DNA of 64,000 bases from Arthrobacter sp. B6. Lineage in GTDB: Bacteria; Actinomycetota; Actinomycetes; Actinomycetales; Micrococcaceae. The notes beneath the pieces were generated by a model, which was not told where the DNA came from, did no database searches, and saw only the letters and a program-made list of their open reading frames with translations. Where the stretch lies: assembly GCF_001663775.1 (NCBI RefSeq), contig NZ_KV467168.1, positions 821,065-885,064 of the forward strand. Reading direction: 5' to 3'. Below, piece by piece: positions 1 through 13,411 of this stretch. The translations under genes and the position numbers were made by a program. Each line of letters begins with the position of its first letter. Position 1 is the first letter of the stretch.

Positions 1-563
1 ACACGCGGTGTCTGGCCGGTGGCCGCCGCGACGGCTGCCACCAAGGTTCCGTTGCCCGGGGCAATTCCGCGTGCCTGCGGTATGGACATGTCCGTATTCG
101 TGGCAACCCACAGTGCTCCGGCAGAGACCACATACGCGGCTTCGGCAAGGTCCTTCCAGCCGATCGCGGGGTTGAACCCCTGGACCACAGCCACGGGCCC
201 GTCGGCCTGGCTGCTGACGGGGGTCAGGCCCACAAGCTCAATTTCCTGCGCCAGCGCCGGGCTGCCTGTGATGAGGACCCGGGCCCCTGGCGCCAGCAGC
301 GATGCCAGGAGTTCCGCAGCAGCCTGCGAGGAACTGACCACCTGTTGGTCCTTCGCCGGAGCACCGAGTTCACGGAGATGCTCGGCGACCTGCGCAGGCG
401 TACGGGAGGCATTGTTGGTGACATACCCGAGGCCGATGCCCAAGCCCGCCAGTTGCTGGAGCGAATCAACGGCACCGGGGATGGCGTGCGGACCGGCGTA
501 GACCACGCCGTCAAGATCGGCGAGCAGCGCGTCAAAGAGCGAAATGAGGGGAACGGCAGTCAT
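1..563 (-). CDS. HAD superfamily (class IIA) phosphatase, 3' part cut by window edge
   Basis: The frame reads from an ATG at 563 off the left end of the window, so about 187 N-terminal residues are visible. The N-terminus carries the HAD nucleophile motif DLDG (Asp16, Asp18) in ALLADLDGVVYAG, followed by VTNNASRTP, the class IIA (NagD-like) motif II region. Family members dephosphorylate small phosphate esters; the mycobacterial protein in the equivalent position beside a TPR protein (Rv1692) is described as a glycerol-3-phosphate phosphatase, so that substrate is possible but inferred. The start lies 7 bases after the stop of the repeat/TPR gene, so the two are probably cotranscribed. The catalytic Lys/Asp motifs III and IV lie outside the window. 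Confidence 0.85.
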   Translation of the reverse strand, partial: MTAVPLISLFDALLADLDGVVYAGPHAIPGAVDSLQQLAGLGIGLGYVTNNASRTPAQVAEHLRELGAPAKDQQVVSSSQAAAELLASLLAPGARVLITGSPALAQEIELVGLTPVSSQADGPVAVVQGFNPAIGWKDLAEAAYVVSAGALWVATNTDMSIPQARGIAPGNGTLVAAVAAATGQTPR

Positions 564-570
564 CGAAGGA

Positions 571-2451
571 TCAGTCTTCCCTGCGTTCGGGGTGCCCTGC
601 CTCGGCGTCATCTCCGGAGTGGCCTTCCGGCCCCTCGGATGCCTGGACCGCAACTTCGTCAGCTAGGTCGTCGGCGGATTCCAGTTCGTCCTGTTCCAGG
701 GAGTCCTCATCGGACTCGGCATCGTCAGACTCGAAGTAGTCCGACTCTGCGTCGTCCACGGAGGCGTCCGGTGCGTCGCCGGCAGGCACTGACTTGCGCA
801 TGGCGGCGTCGGCAGTTGTAGCGGCTGCCGCACGAGTGTCCGTCTCCTGGCCGCGGGCTGCATGCTCGATGAGGCGGCGGCGTTCCGCCTCCTCGCGGGC
901 TTCCTCTTCCTCATCCCAGCCGAGGTCCACGATGTCGGGCTCCTCGTCGACGCCCAGTCCCAAGGCATTTTCGGCCACTACAGCCTGCCTCTGCCACTTG
1001 GCTGCTTCCTCCTCGCGGCCAACTCCCGACAAAGCGTCGGCGTAGGCACGGAAAAGACGCGGGCTGTAGGAGAAGGCCCGGTTGATGTCCAGCTGGGGGA
1101 TTTCCAGTTCGGCCACGGCGGCATCCAGCTGGCCGAGGTCCGTACGGGCTCCCGCAGCCACGATGGCCAGCTCTGCCTTGCCTGGGGCGTCGAGATCCTT
1201 TGCTTCCTCGGAACGTACGACGTCGAGGGCACGGTCCGGCCGGCCCAGGCCGCGTTCACAGTCAGCCATCACGGGCAGATGGACGTTGGAGCCGCTGATC
1301 CTGCGGTAGGTGCGGAATTCACGGAGTGCCTCGCCGTAGTGGCCCGCGGCGTAGGCCGTCAGGCCTACGGCTTCACGGACTGCGGCGAGCCGGCCGCCAC
1401 GGCGGCTGGCCGCCAGGGCGTGCTGGAAGGCCAGTTCGGGCTCGTCATCAATGAGGCGCCCGGCCATCACCAGGTGACGTGCGACCCATTCGGCGCTATT
1501 CGCTTCGAGCGTCTTAATCTGGTGTTGGGTGGCGCGGTCCAGCTCTTTGCCCGTGACATCTTCGTCGATTTCAGGCGACCGCTCACGGTCCGGGCGGTTG
1601 GCGCTGCGCAGGTCGCGGGCGTTGGGAACACGCACCGGACGGTCCTCGGCACGGTCGCGGCCGAACTGGCGCGGCCCGGAGTCGCCGCGGTCGAAGGTAC
1701 GGGGTGCCCGTTCCTGGCGGTCACCGAAGGGCTTACGGTTGTCCCGGTCGCCGAAGCTGCGGCGTTCACCATCTCCCTCACGGCGCGGACGATCACCATA
1801 GGGCTTGCTCTCCCGGTCGCCATAAGGCTTACGATCACGGTCGCCAAACGGCTTACGGTCTCCCCCGCCGAAGCTGCGGCGTTCACTATCTCCCTCACGG
1901 CGGGGACGATCACCATAGGGCTTGCTCTCCCGGTCGCCATAAGGCTTACGGTCACGGTCGCCAAACGGCTTACGCTCACCGCCGGCAAACGGCTTACGGT
2001 CTCCCCCGCCGAAGCTGCGGCGTTCACCATCTCCCTCACGGCGGGGACGATCACCATAGGGCTTGCTCTCCCGGTCGCCATAAGGCTTACGGTCACGGTC
2101 GCCAAAGGGCTTACGCTCACCTTCGCCCTCACGGCGGGGGCGATCACCGAAGGGCTTGCGTTCACCTGCGCCGAAGCTGCGGCGTTCGCCGTCTCCTTCA
2201 CGCCGCGGTCGATCGCCGTAGGGCTTGTTCTCCCGGTCGCCATAAGGCTTACGGTCACGGTCACCGAAGGGCTTACGCTCACGGTCGCCAAAGGGCTTGC
2301 GCTCACCGGAACCAGGAGCGCGCCGGGGGCCTTCGCCGCCCTCCCTGTTCTCGCGGGAGCGGAATCCGCGGGGATCTCCGCCTGAGTTATTCGGTCCGCG
2401 GAAGGGGCCGCGGTCCTTGCCTCCGCGGTTACCGCCATTGTGCTCAGCCAT
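571..2451 (-). CDS. Arg/Gly-rich repeat protein with C-terminal TPR-like domain
   Basis: This 626-residue protein has a start at 2451 preceded by AGGAGG; a longer frame to 2481 lacks such support. Roughly residues 1-270 are low-complexity and highly charged, built of near-identical units around RKPYGDR, RKPFGDR and RPRREGDGERRSFG. About residues 290-500 are helical and resemble tetratricopeptide-type repeats (alternating Ala/Leu-rich helices with ALAASRRGG and RALDVVRSEEAKD). The C-terminal 100 residues are very acidic (Asp/Glu/Ser). Its place between tyrS/rrn and a HAD phosphatase matches the TPR gene Rv1691 of mycobacteria. The basic repeats suggest nucleic-acid binding or phase separation, but no function is established. 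The DNA repeats make the copy number prone to slippage. Confidence 0.8.
   Translation of the reverse strand: MAEHNGGNRGGKDRGPFRGPNNSGGDPRGFRSRENREGGEGPRRAPGSGERKPFGDRERKPFGDRDRKPYGDRENKPYGDRPRREGDGERRSFGAGERKPFGDRPRREGEGERKPFGDRDRKPYGDRESKPYGDRPRREGDGERRSFGGGDRKPFAGGERKPFGDRDRKPYGDRESKPYGDRPRREGDSERRSFGGGDRKPFGDRDRKPYGDRESKPYGDRPRREGDGERRSFGDRDNRKPFGDRQERAPRTFDRGDSGPRQFGRDRAEDRPVRVPNARDLRSANRPDRERSPEIDEDVTGKELDRATQHQIKTLEANSAEWVARHLVMAGRLIDDEPELAFQHALAASRRGGRLAAVREAVGLTAYAAGHYGEALREFRTYRRISGSNVHLPVMADCERGLGRPDRALDVVRSEEAKDLDAPGKAELAIVAAGARTDLGQLDAAVAELEIPQLDINRAFSYSPRLFRAYADALSGVGREEEAAKWQRQAVVAENALGLGVDEEPDIVDLGWDEEEEAREEAERRRLIEHAARGQETDTRAAAATTADAAMRKSVPAGDAPDASVDDAESDYFESDDAESDEDSLEQDELESADDLADEVAVQASEGPEGHSGDDAEAGHPERRED
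1720..2330 (-). repeat. Coding tandem repeats inside the Arg/Gly-rich gene
   Basis: About 600 bases of imperfect tandem repetition encode the RKPYGDR/RKPFGDR modules of the gene spanning 571-2451. Blocks such as the one around 1899-1965 recur almost unchanged near 2037-2105 and, more diverged, near 2200-2260. Reading frame is kept throughout. Confidence 0.85.
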
Positions 2452-2645
2452 GTGGGATTCCTCCTGTTGTGAGCCGACCACTGGCGCAATCGCAGCCGCT
2501 CTTATCCGTATTTCGTTTTCCTACGCAACCCGAAATCAAGCGCTTCGAAGTCCGTACATCTCCATCAATTCTAGGCGAGTCACCAAACGAACCATGACAG
2601 AAAGGCGCCGCTGGGAGTCAGGCGTGGGAATCTTCACACTGAGAT

Positions 2646-2773
2646 GCTCTCTCACTTGATGCAGGTTTTACCCTGACGCTCTCTCACTTGATACAGGTTT
2701 CTCGGGGATGCTCTCTCACTTGTTGCGGGTTTTGCCGGGATGCTCTCTCGGTTTTGTGCCGTCCGGACAGGGT
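2646..2773. repeat. 32-bp tandem repeat block A (GCTCTCTCACTT units)
   Basis: Four units begin at exactly 32-base intervals: GCTCTCTCACTT at 2646, 2678 and 2710, and the diverged GCTCTCTCGGTT at 2742. The first three also share a TTGCAGG-like part and a T-rich part after the 12-mer. The block is intergenic, between the start of the repeat/TPR gene and the rrn terminator. The same 12-mer recurs with the same 32-base spacing at 16795 and 16827. Unlike a CRISPR array there are no unique spacers: the whole 32 bases is the unit. Confidence 0.85.
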
Positions 2774-2818
2774 ACGACGGCGGTGCGGTGTTGGGTGCCC
2801 CTGGTCGGGTTCCGCGGG

Positions 2819-2936
2819 GTGGGAGAGGGTCGCGCGGAAGGCTGCAGGGTGTGGGAGAGGGTCGCGCGGAAGGCTGCAGGATGTGGGTGGGGGTCGCGTG
2901 AAAAGGTGCAGGATGTGGGTGGGGGTTTGGTGGGTT
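2819..2936. repeat. 32-bp tandem repeat block B (G-rich units)
   Basis: Units starting at 2819, 2851 and 2883 and a partial one at 2915 share GTGGGAGAGGGTCGCGCGG or a diverged form of it. The period is again 32 bases. Read on the other strand, a unit matches block A at roughly 15 of 24 positions, so B may be a decayed inverted copy of A. The block lies directly downstream of the rrn terminator in the direction of rrn transcription. Confidence 0.8.
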
Positions 2937-2943
2937 AAATGGG

Positions 2944-2973
2944 TCAGGCCCCGACGTGTTTGTCGGGGCCTGA
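2944..2973 (-). terminator. Intrinsic terminator of the rRNA operon
   Basis: A perfect 12-bp GC-rich stem (2944-2955 with 2962-2973) closes a 6-base loop, 11 bases beyond the 3' end of 5S rRNA on the minus strand. It is followed on that strand by a short A/T-rich stretch but no long U-run. Confidence 0.8.
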
Positions 2974-2984
2974 GCCTAATTTAT

Positions 2985-3102
2985 GTCCGGCGGTGACCTA
3001 CTCTCCCACACCCTCCCGGGTGCAGTACCATCGGCGCTGTGGGTCTTAGCTTCCGGGTTCGGAATGGGACCGGGCGTTTCCCCCACGCTATGACCGCCGT
3101 AA
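2985..3102 (-). rRNA. rrf: 5S ribosomal RNA
   Basis: On the minus strand the sequence begins TTACGGCGGTCATAGC, carries the conserved CCCATTCCGAACCCGGAAG loop and ends GTAGGTCACCGCCGGAC, with terminal halves that pair. The length of about 118 bases is normal. Ends may be off by one or two bases. It closes the 16S-23S-5S operon. Confidence 0.95.
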
Positions 3103-3222
3103 CCCTGTTACCCGTCACACGCCGCCAGGGGGCGGGTGTGTGGGAAGTCTGTGGTTACAACATGTTCCTGTTAGGGAACTGTGGTGTTGTTATTTAGTTG
3201 TGTTCCGCAAGCAACGTTTGGT

Positions 3223-3256
3223 TTGTTGTTTGGGAACCACATAGTGGACGCAAGCA
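3223..3256 (-). other. 3' arm of pre-23S processing stem
   Basis: These 34 bases are the reverse complement of 6575-6608 with 3 mismatches. The two segments flank the 23S gene, so in the precursor RNA they form the long double helix expected to be cut by RNase III. It lies in the 23S-5S spacer. Confidence 0.8.
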
Positions 3257-3325
3257 GTCTTGTTTCTTTTTACCCTTTTCGTGGTGTGAACGTCTTTTGA
3301 ATGCCGTTCACGAAAGGGGTGTGTG

Positions 3326-8490
<5,165 letters not shown>

Positions 8491-8647
8491 TAAAACAAAA
8501 ACAGACACAACCACCAACCCCGGGAAAACGGGATAAAACGGCTGCACAAAATTTGAAACCAGCTGTAAAAACCAAACCACACCACAGGGGCGGCACGATC
8601 TGGCCAAAACAACCAATCAATAAAACAATTGGTATCAACAAACTTGG

Positions 8648-8670
8648 CACACTATTGAGTTCTCAAACAA
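8648..8670 (-). promoter_or_regulatory. rrn leader boxA-like antitermination element
   Basis: The minus strand reads TTGTTTGAGAACTCAATAGT. This element is conserved in the leaders of actinobacterial rRNA operons, where it contains boxA for Nus-dependent antitermination. It lies about 160 bases upstream of mature 16S. Confidence 0.75.
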
Positions 8671-8749
8671 CAGACACATTCGAATACTCCGCGAAACAAT
8701 TCATTTCAATGAATTCTTTTGTTTCGTATTTCTTCGCTGCGATGTTTCT

Positions 8750-8778
8750 AGCTTATTTCATTCATATTCACTTTGCAA
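8750..8778 (-). promoter_or_regulatory. Candidate rrn promoter
   Basis: On the minus strand TTGCAA (8773-8778) and TAAGCT (8750-8755) are separated by exactly 17 bases and lie in an A/T-rich stretch about 260 bases before 16S. The rest of 8491-8994 holds the leader, A/T-rich upstream DNA and no gene; further promoters are possible. Confidence 0.5.
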
Positions 8779-8994
8779 ATCCGGGTTATTTTCCCGATAT
8801 TCACTCTGCGGAATGAATCCGCCCATCAAAAAGTGAAGCATTTCATCAATTCCCGTGCAGTGCACATGATGAATTGCTTCTCATTTGAAGGGGGTTTGTC
8901 GCCACTCAGCGGCGGCGACTCAGAAAACATTACACGCTCCCCCGCGGCCGTGCAAATCGGCTGCGGAGAAGCGTGCAAAGAGGTTCCGGAAGGG

Positions 8995-10308
8995 CTACGG
9001 GACCAGGACTTCGACAGTGGCGAGGTTCTTTTTGCCCCGCCGCAGAAGCAGGTACTGGCCATGCAGCAGCTCGGATTCGGAGATGACGGCCTCCGGGTCG
9101 GAGACCTTCTCGTTGTTTACATAGGCTCCGCCTTCGCCGACCGTACGCCGGGCGGCCGACTTGCTCTCCGAAAGACCCGATGCCACGAGGAGGTCCACGA
9201 TCCCCAGTCCATCCACCTGGATGGTTGCGGAGGGAAGCTCTGAGGTCGCTGCTTCCAGGGTCGGCTTGTCCAGCGCCGTCAAATCACCATTGCCAAAGAG
9301 GGCGGCAGATGCGGCGATAACCTTTTCCGTCGCCGCAACTCCGTGAACCAGCGAGGTCACTTCAAACGCCAGCTTCCGCTGGCCTTCCCTTGCAAACGGA
9401 CGCTCAGCCACCGCGGCAGCCAGCTCCTCAATCTCGGCCCGGCTCAGGAACGTGAAGACCTTGAGCCGGTCCACCACATCAGCATCGGCCGTGTTCAGCC
9501 AGAACTGGTAGAAGGCGTAGGGACTGCACATGCCGGCATCGAGCCAGATCGCGTTGCCTTCGCTCTTTCCGAACTTAGTGCCGTCCGAGTTAGTGATCAA
9601 CGGCGTACCGAGGGCATGGACCGTCTTGCCTTCAACCTTGCGGATCAGTTCGGTGCCGCTGGTGAGGTTCCCCCACTGGTCCGAGCCGCCGGTCTGCAGG
9701 ACGCAGCCGTAATCGCGGAAGAGCTGCAGGTAGTCCATACCCTGAAGGATCTGGTAGCTGAACTCGGTGTAGCTGATGCCCTCGTCTGAGCTAAGGCGCG
9801 AAGCTACGGCATCCTTGCGAAGCATCGTGCCAACACGGTAGTGCTTTCCGATTTCGCGCAGGAAGTCGATGGCGCTCAGCGGGGCAGTCCAGTCGAGGTT
9901 GTTGACCATCCGCGCGGCGTTGGCGCCGTCGAAGCTCAGGAAGCGGCGCACCTGCGCCTGGAGGTAGCCCACCCATTCCGAGACGGTGTCCTTGGTGTTG
10001 AGGGTCCGCTCCGCCGTGGGGCGCGGGTCACCGATAAGACCCGTGGAGCCGCCCACCAGTCCCAGCGGCTTGTGGCCGGCAAGCTGGAGCCTGCGCATCA
10101 CCAGGAGCTGGACAAGGTTTCCCAGGTGCAGGCTCGGAGCGGTGGGATCGAACCCGCAGTAATACGTGACCGGCTCACCGGCGAGGAGCTTTTCCAGTTC
10201 CCCTTCATCGGTGGAGACGTGGACCAGCCCGCGCCACTTCAGCTCCTGCCAGATATTGGCGAAGGTGGGGTCGTTCTGCTGGGATTCGAGATCGTTGAGT
10301 TCTGACAC
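8995..10308 (-). CDS. tyrS: Tyrosyl-tRNA synthetase
   Basis: This class I synthetase charges tRNA-Tyr. The HIGH-like motif is HLGN in DPTAPSLHLGNL (about residue 60), the KMSKS-like loop is KFGKS (about residue 246), and a C-terminal S4 RNA-binding domain ends with GQYLLLRRGKKN. A GTG at 10308 gives 437 residues, close to the bacterial norm; an upstream ATG at 10371 is possible but neither has a strong ribosome site. It lies after the HelD-like gene with a gap of 76 bases and is probably followed by no other gene in its unit, since the rrn operon comes next. Placement downstream of arg genes matches other actinobacteria. Confidence 0.95.
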   Translation of the reverse strand: MSELNDLESQQNDPTFANIWQELKWRGLVHVSTDEGELEKLLAGEPVTYYCGFDPTAPSLHLGNLVQLLVMRRLQLAGHKPLGLVGGSTGLIGDPRPTAERTLNTKDTVSEWVGYLQAQVRRFLSFDGANAARMVNNLDWTAPLSAIDFLREIGKHYRVGTMLRKDAVASRLSSDEGISYTEFSYQILQGMDYLQLFRDYGCVLQTGGSDQWGNLTSGTELIRKVEGKTVHALGTPLITNSDGTKFGKSEGNAIWLDAGMCSPYAFYQFWLNTADADVVDRLKVFTFLSRAEIEELAAAVAERPFAREGQRKLAFEVTSLVHGVAATEKVIAASAALFGNGDLTALDKPTLEAATSELPSATIQVDGLGIVDLLVASGLSESKSAARRTVGEGGAYVNNEKVSDPEAVISESELLHGQYLLLRRGKKNLATVEVLVP

Positions 10309-10384
10309 GACTTCTAAGTTAGCAGGATTGACGGCCACCGGCGCCGGATGGACAGCACCGGTGGCCGCCATGTGCCGGCCGGAG

Positions 10385-12613
10385 TCAGCGTTCGATGCCT
10401 GCAGGCACACCCTCTGCGGCGATGAGCCGCAGGCGCTGGGTGGGGCGGGTCATGGCGACGTAGAGGTCCCCCACCCGCCCATGCTCGTGGTTCAGCATCG
10501 TGGAGGGCTCCAGCACCACCACACCGTCGAACTCAAGGCCCTTGGCCTCGCGGGGGCTGATAACCACGATGTCCTGCTCGTAGCTTCCGGCGCCGGTTCC
10601 GATGCGCCGGCCATAGACGGCACGCAATGCCGCCGTCGCCTGTGGCAGGAGGTCGCCGTCGGCAATCACGGCCAGCAGGCCGCCGTCGAGCGCTTCCAGC
10701 TCCTCGGGAAGTGCCTCCACGAGGCGGCTGACCACCTCGCCGGCCGCCACCTCGTCGATGATGGGCGACCAGCGGCCTTCGCGGACGGCCTTGGGCGCGG
10801 ACACCACGAGGCCGGCTGCGTTGGCCATCCTTGCGGCCGCCTCCGCAATCTGCGACGGCGTCCGGTAGTTGACCGTCAGCTCCTCCAGCTGCCAGCGGTC
10901 CCCGAACAGCTGGCCCAGGGCCCCCTGCCAGGAATTCGCTCCTGCCACCGAACTGGTCTGTGCGATGTCGCCCACGATAGTAAACGATTTCAGCGGGCAC
11001 CGGCGCACGAGCAGCCGCCACTGCATCGGGGAAAGTTCCTGCGCTTCGTCCACCACGATGTGGCCAAACGCCCAGGTCCGGTCGGACGTGGCGCGTTCGG
11101 CTGCGGTCAGCCGGGCTTCGCGTTCCTGGTTCTGGTCCACCAGTTCCTCGGCGGACATCAGCGCATCCACGCCGGCAGCCTCCATGTTCACGAGGGTCTG
11201 CTTTGCGTTCGCCAGGTCGCGGGCACGGTCGTGCTCCTGCTGTGCCAGTCCACGGCCCGCGGCCGGGTCGAGTTCGCCAAGAAGCTCGGCCGCTTCGTCC
11301 AGGAGCGGCACATCCGACTCGGTCCAGGGGGCATCCACCGGGCGAAGCAGCAGGGCACGTTCGGCAGGCGTCAGGTGCGGGGTGCAGACTTCCAGGATCG
11401 CGGGCTTGCTGAAGAGCTCGCTGATGAGCTTCTCCGGGGTCATGGGCATCCAGCACAGGTTCAGTGCGATCCGCACATCGCGGGCGGTGCGGACATCCTC
11501 CGCGAGATAGGAGCGGTCGGCGTTGTTGCCGAGGCTCCCGGCTTCCACGAGCTCCGTCATCTGTTCGGTCAGCTCCCGGAGCAGGATCTTGACGAACGTC
11601 ACACGTGCCTCGTTGTGCGGCTTGCCGGTGGAGCGCGCGCGTTCCCGGGCACGGCGGACCTGCCGCGGCGTGAGCACCAGCTTGCGCCCGTCAACCTCCA
11701 GGACACGGTTTTCGGCGAAGGTCCGCTGGCGGTTGGCTACGGCGTTCGCCACCACGTCAGCCATGTCCAGGCGGCCTTTGATGGCCGCCACATCTGCCTC
11801 GGGTTCGGCCACCGCGTTGATGCCGGGCATCAGCCGGCCGAGGCTGGCCATCACCACACCGGTTTCGCCGAGGGAGGGCAGTACCCGTTCGATGTATTTC
11901 ATGAACGACGACGACGGGCCAACCAGGAGCACGCCGGCCGTCTTCAGCCGGTCGCGGTGCGTATACAGCAGATAGGCGGCGCGGTGCAGCGCAACGGCTG
12001 TCTTGCCCGTGCCGGGACCGCCCTGCACCACCACAGCTCCGGAGATGGAGGAGCGGATGATCCGGTCCTGCTCGGACTGGATGGTGCCCACAATGTCCGA
12101 CATGCGGCCGGTCCGCTTGGAGTCCAGGGCAGCGAGCAGCGCACCTTCGCCCTGCAGCGACTCGTTGTCTGTCAGCATGTCCGCATCCAGGACATCGTCC
12201 TCGATCGCCTTCACTTCCCGGCCCTGCAGGATCAGGTGCCGGCGGCGCCGCACGCCCTGCCGGTCAAAGGCCGTTGCCTGGTAAAAGTGCCCGGCTTCGG
12301 GCGCGCGCCAGTCCACCATGAGCCGCTGCAGGTCCTCGGTGGTGAGGCCAATGCGGCCAATGTACTGGGCTTCCCCGGAATCGAGGTCCAGCCGGCCAAA
12401 CACCAGGCGGTCATCGACGGCGTCGAGCTGGGCAAGGCGGTCCTCATAGAGCGCGGCGAAGGCATCGCGCTCGGAAACATTCTGCATGGTGCCCACAGCA
12501 CCGGCCCGGCGGACCTGCGCCAGCTGTTTGCGCTTTTCGGCGCGCAATTCTTCCAGCCGCGCATACAGGCCAGCAACATAGTCCCGTTCGTGGGCCAAAT
12601 CGGCGTCGAGCAT
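10385..12613 (-). CDS. HelD-like UvrD-family ATPase
   Basis: The 742-residue protein has an N-terminal coiled-coil-like helical part (AGLYARLEELRAEKRKQL), a Walker A motif GGPGTGKT at about residue 196, a DEAQ motif II in VVDEAQELSPMQWR at about residue 516, and a C-terminal helicase domain with SPREAKGLEFDGVVVLE. This is the layout of the HelD family, which uses ATP to clear stalled RNA polymerase from DNA. The start at 12613 is favoured because GGGGAA precedes it; the frame continues to 12649 without support. A role as a general repair helicase cannot be excluded, but the short helicase core and N-terminal coil favour HelD. Confidence 0.85.
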   Translation of the reverse strand: MLDADLAHERDYVAGLYARLEELRAEKRKQLAQVRRAGAVGTMQNVSERDAFAALYEDRLAQLDAVDDRLVFGRLDLDSGEAQYIGRIGLTTEDLQRLMVDWRAPEAGHFYQATAFDRQGVRRRRHLILQGREVKAIEDDVLDADMLTDNESLQGEGALLAALDSKRTGRMSDIVGTIQSEQDRIIRSSISGAVVVQGGPGTGKTAVALHRAAYLLYTHRDRLKTAGVLLVGPSSSFMKYIERVLPSLGETGVVMASLGRLMPGINAVAEPEADVAAIKGRLDMADVVANAVANRQRTFAENRVLEVDGRKLVLTPRQVRRARERARSTGKPHNEARVTFVKILLRELTEQMTELVEAGSLGNNADRSYLAEDVRTARDVRIALNLCWMPMTPEKLISELFSKPAILEVCTPHLTPAERALLLRPVDAPWTESDVPLLDEAAELLGELDPAAGRGLAQQEHDRARDLANAKQTLVNMEAAGVDALMSAEELVDQNQEREARLTAAERATSDRTWAFGHIVVDEAQELSPMQWRLLVRRCPLKSFTIVGDIAQTSSVAGANSWQGALGQLFGDRWQLEELTVNYRTPSQIAEAAARMANAAGLVVSAPKAVREGRWSPIIDEVAAGEVVSRLVEALPEELEALDGGLLAVIADGDLLPQATAALRAVYGRRIGTGAGSYEQDIVVISPREAKGLEFDGVVVLEPSTMLNHEHGRVGDLYVAMTRPTQRLRLIAAEGVPAGIER

Positions 12614-12665
12614 TAAACGTTCCCCTATCGCAAAAGACAGACCGTCCATTCTACAACCATTTCGG

Positions 12666-13331
12666 TTAACGTGATTGAAACTTCGCCGGGCGCGGTTTTG
12701 CCGCCTTGTAGCGGGACACGGTGGGATCCCCCGGCAGCCAGAAGCGCCAGGGGTAGTCTTCGGAACCGCCCGCCCCGGAAACGCCCACCCGGGGTCCGGA
12801 ACTGACGTCCAGGGCCGGAGTCTCCGGCAGCCGCAGGTCGAAGGGTTCGCTCAACGCATCCCGTCCGCTGTCGGCCGTGGTGAGGGCCAGGGCAGTGGCC
12901 AGCCGGGCAGGACCGCTCGCCAGGTCCGCAACTGATTTCGACGTCGGCCGCCTCACTCCCGCCAGGTGCAGGCCCTCCACCACTTGACCGGCACGCAGCA
13001 GGACGGCGGAGGCGATGCCGGCCGGACCGCAGACGATGTTGGCGCAGTAGTGCATGCCATACGTGAAATAGACGTAGAGGTGGCCGGCGGGTCCGAACAT
13101 GGGAGCATTGCGCGCCGTTGGGCCGCGGAACGTGTGCGACCCGGGGTCCGGGTGCAGGGAATCGCCGGGGCCCATGTACGCCTCCACCTCGGTGATCCGC
13201 ACAGCCACCGTTCCTTCGTGGCTGTTGTGGCTCAGGACTGATCCCAGGAGCTTCGGGGCGATCCGCCGCGCGTCACCGGACAGCAGTTCGCGGAGCAGGT
13301 CCGGGTCGGCGGGACTGCTGGGAACGGTCAT
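12666..13331 (-). CDS. DNA-3-methyladenine glycosylase, AAG/MPG family
   Basis: The 221-residue protein removes alkylated purines in base-excision repair. The family signature is complete: ITEVEAYMGPGDSLHP holds the catalytic Glu, followed by HTFRGPTARNAPMFGPAG and LYVYFTYGMHYCANIV, with GPARLATALAL further on. It stands divergently from the Ada-AlkA fusion and ogt genes with 80 bases between the two starts, so this is a local alkylation-repair cluster. The bacterial AAG enzymes are about 200 residues, so length is normal. Confidence 0.93.
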   Translation of the reverse strand: MTVPSSPADPDLLRELLSGDARRIAPKLLGSVLSHNSHEGTVAVRITEVEAYMGPGDSLHPDPGSHTFRGPTARNAPMFGPAGHLYVYFTYGMHYCANIVCGPAGIASAVLLRAGQVVEGLHLAGVRRPTSKSVADLASGPARLATALALTTADSGRDALSEPFDLRLPETPALDVSSGPRVGVSGAGGSEDYPWRFWLPGDPTVSRYKAAKPRPAKFQSR

Positions 13332-13411
13332 GGTCCGACTCTACCCAACCCCCCACGGCCATGTCCGATTTCCGCTAGCAGGTGCCGTACCGGGCTGGCA
13401 GGATGGAGGAC

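Noticed and set aside
862..2385. A 507-codon plus-strand frame opposite the Arg/Gly-rich repeat gene
   Set aside because: Its repeats are only the complement of the coding repeats, and the minus-strand frame has a ribosome site and a TPR-like domain.
2646..2773. CRISPR array
   Set aside because: The 32-base units repeat end to end with no unique spacers, and no cas genes lie near; only a 12-base core is strongly conserved.
10166..12616. An 816-codon open frame on the plus strand opposite the HelD-like gene
   Set aside because: It is the GC-rich antisense shadow of a clear helicase gene; its protein has no recognisable domain and shows the biased composition of such shadows.
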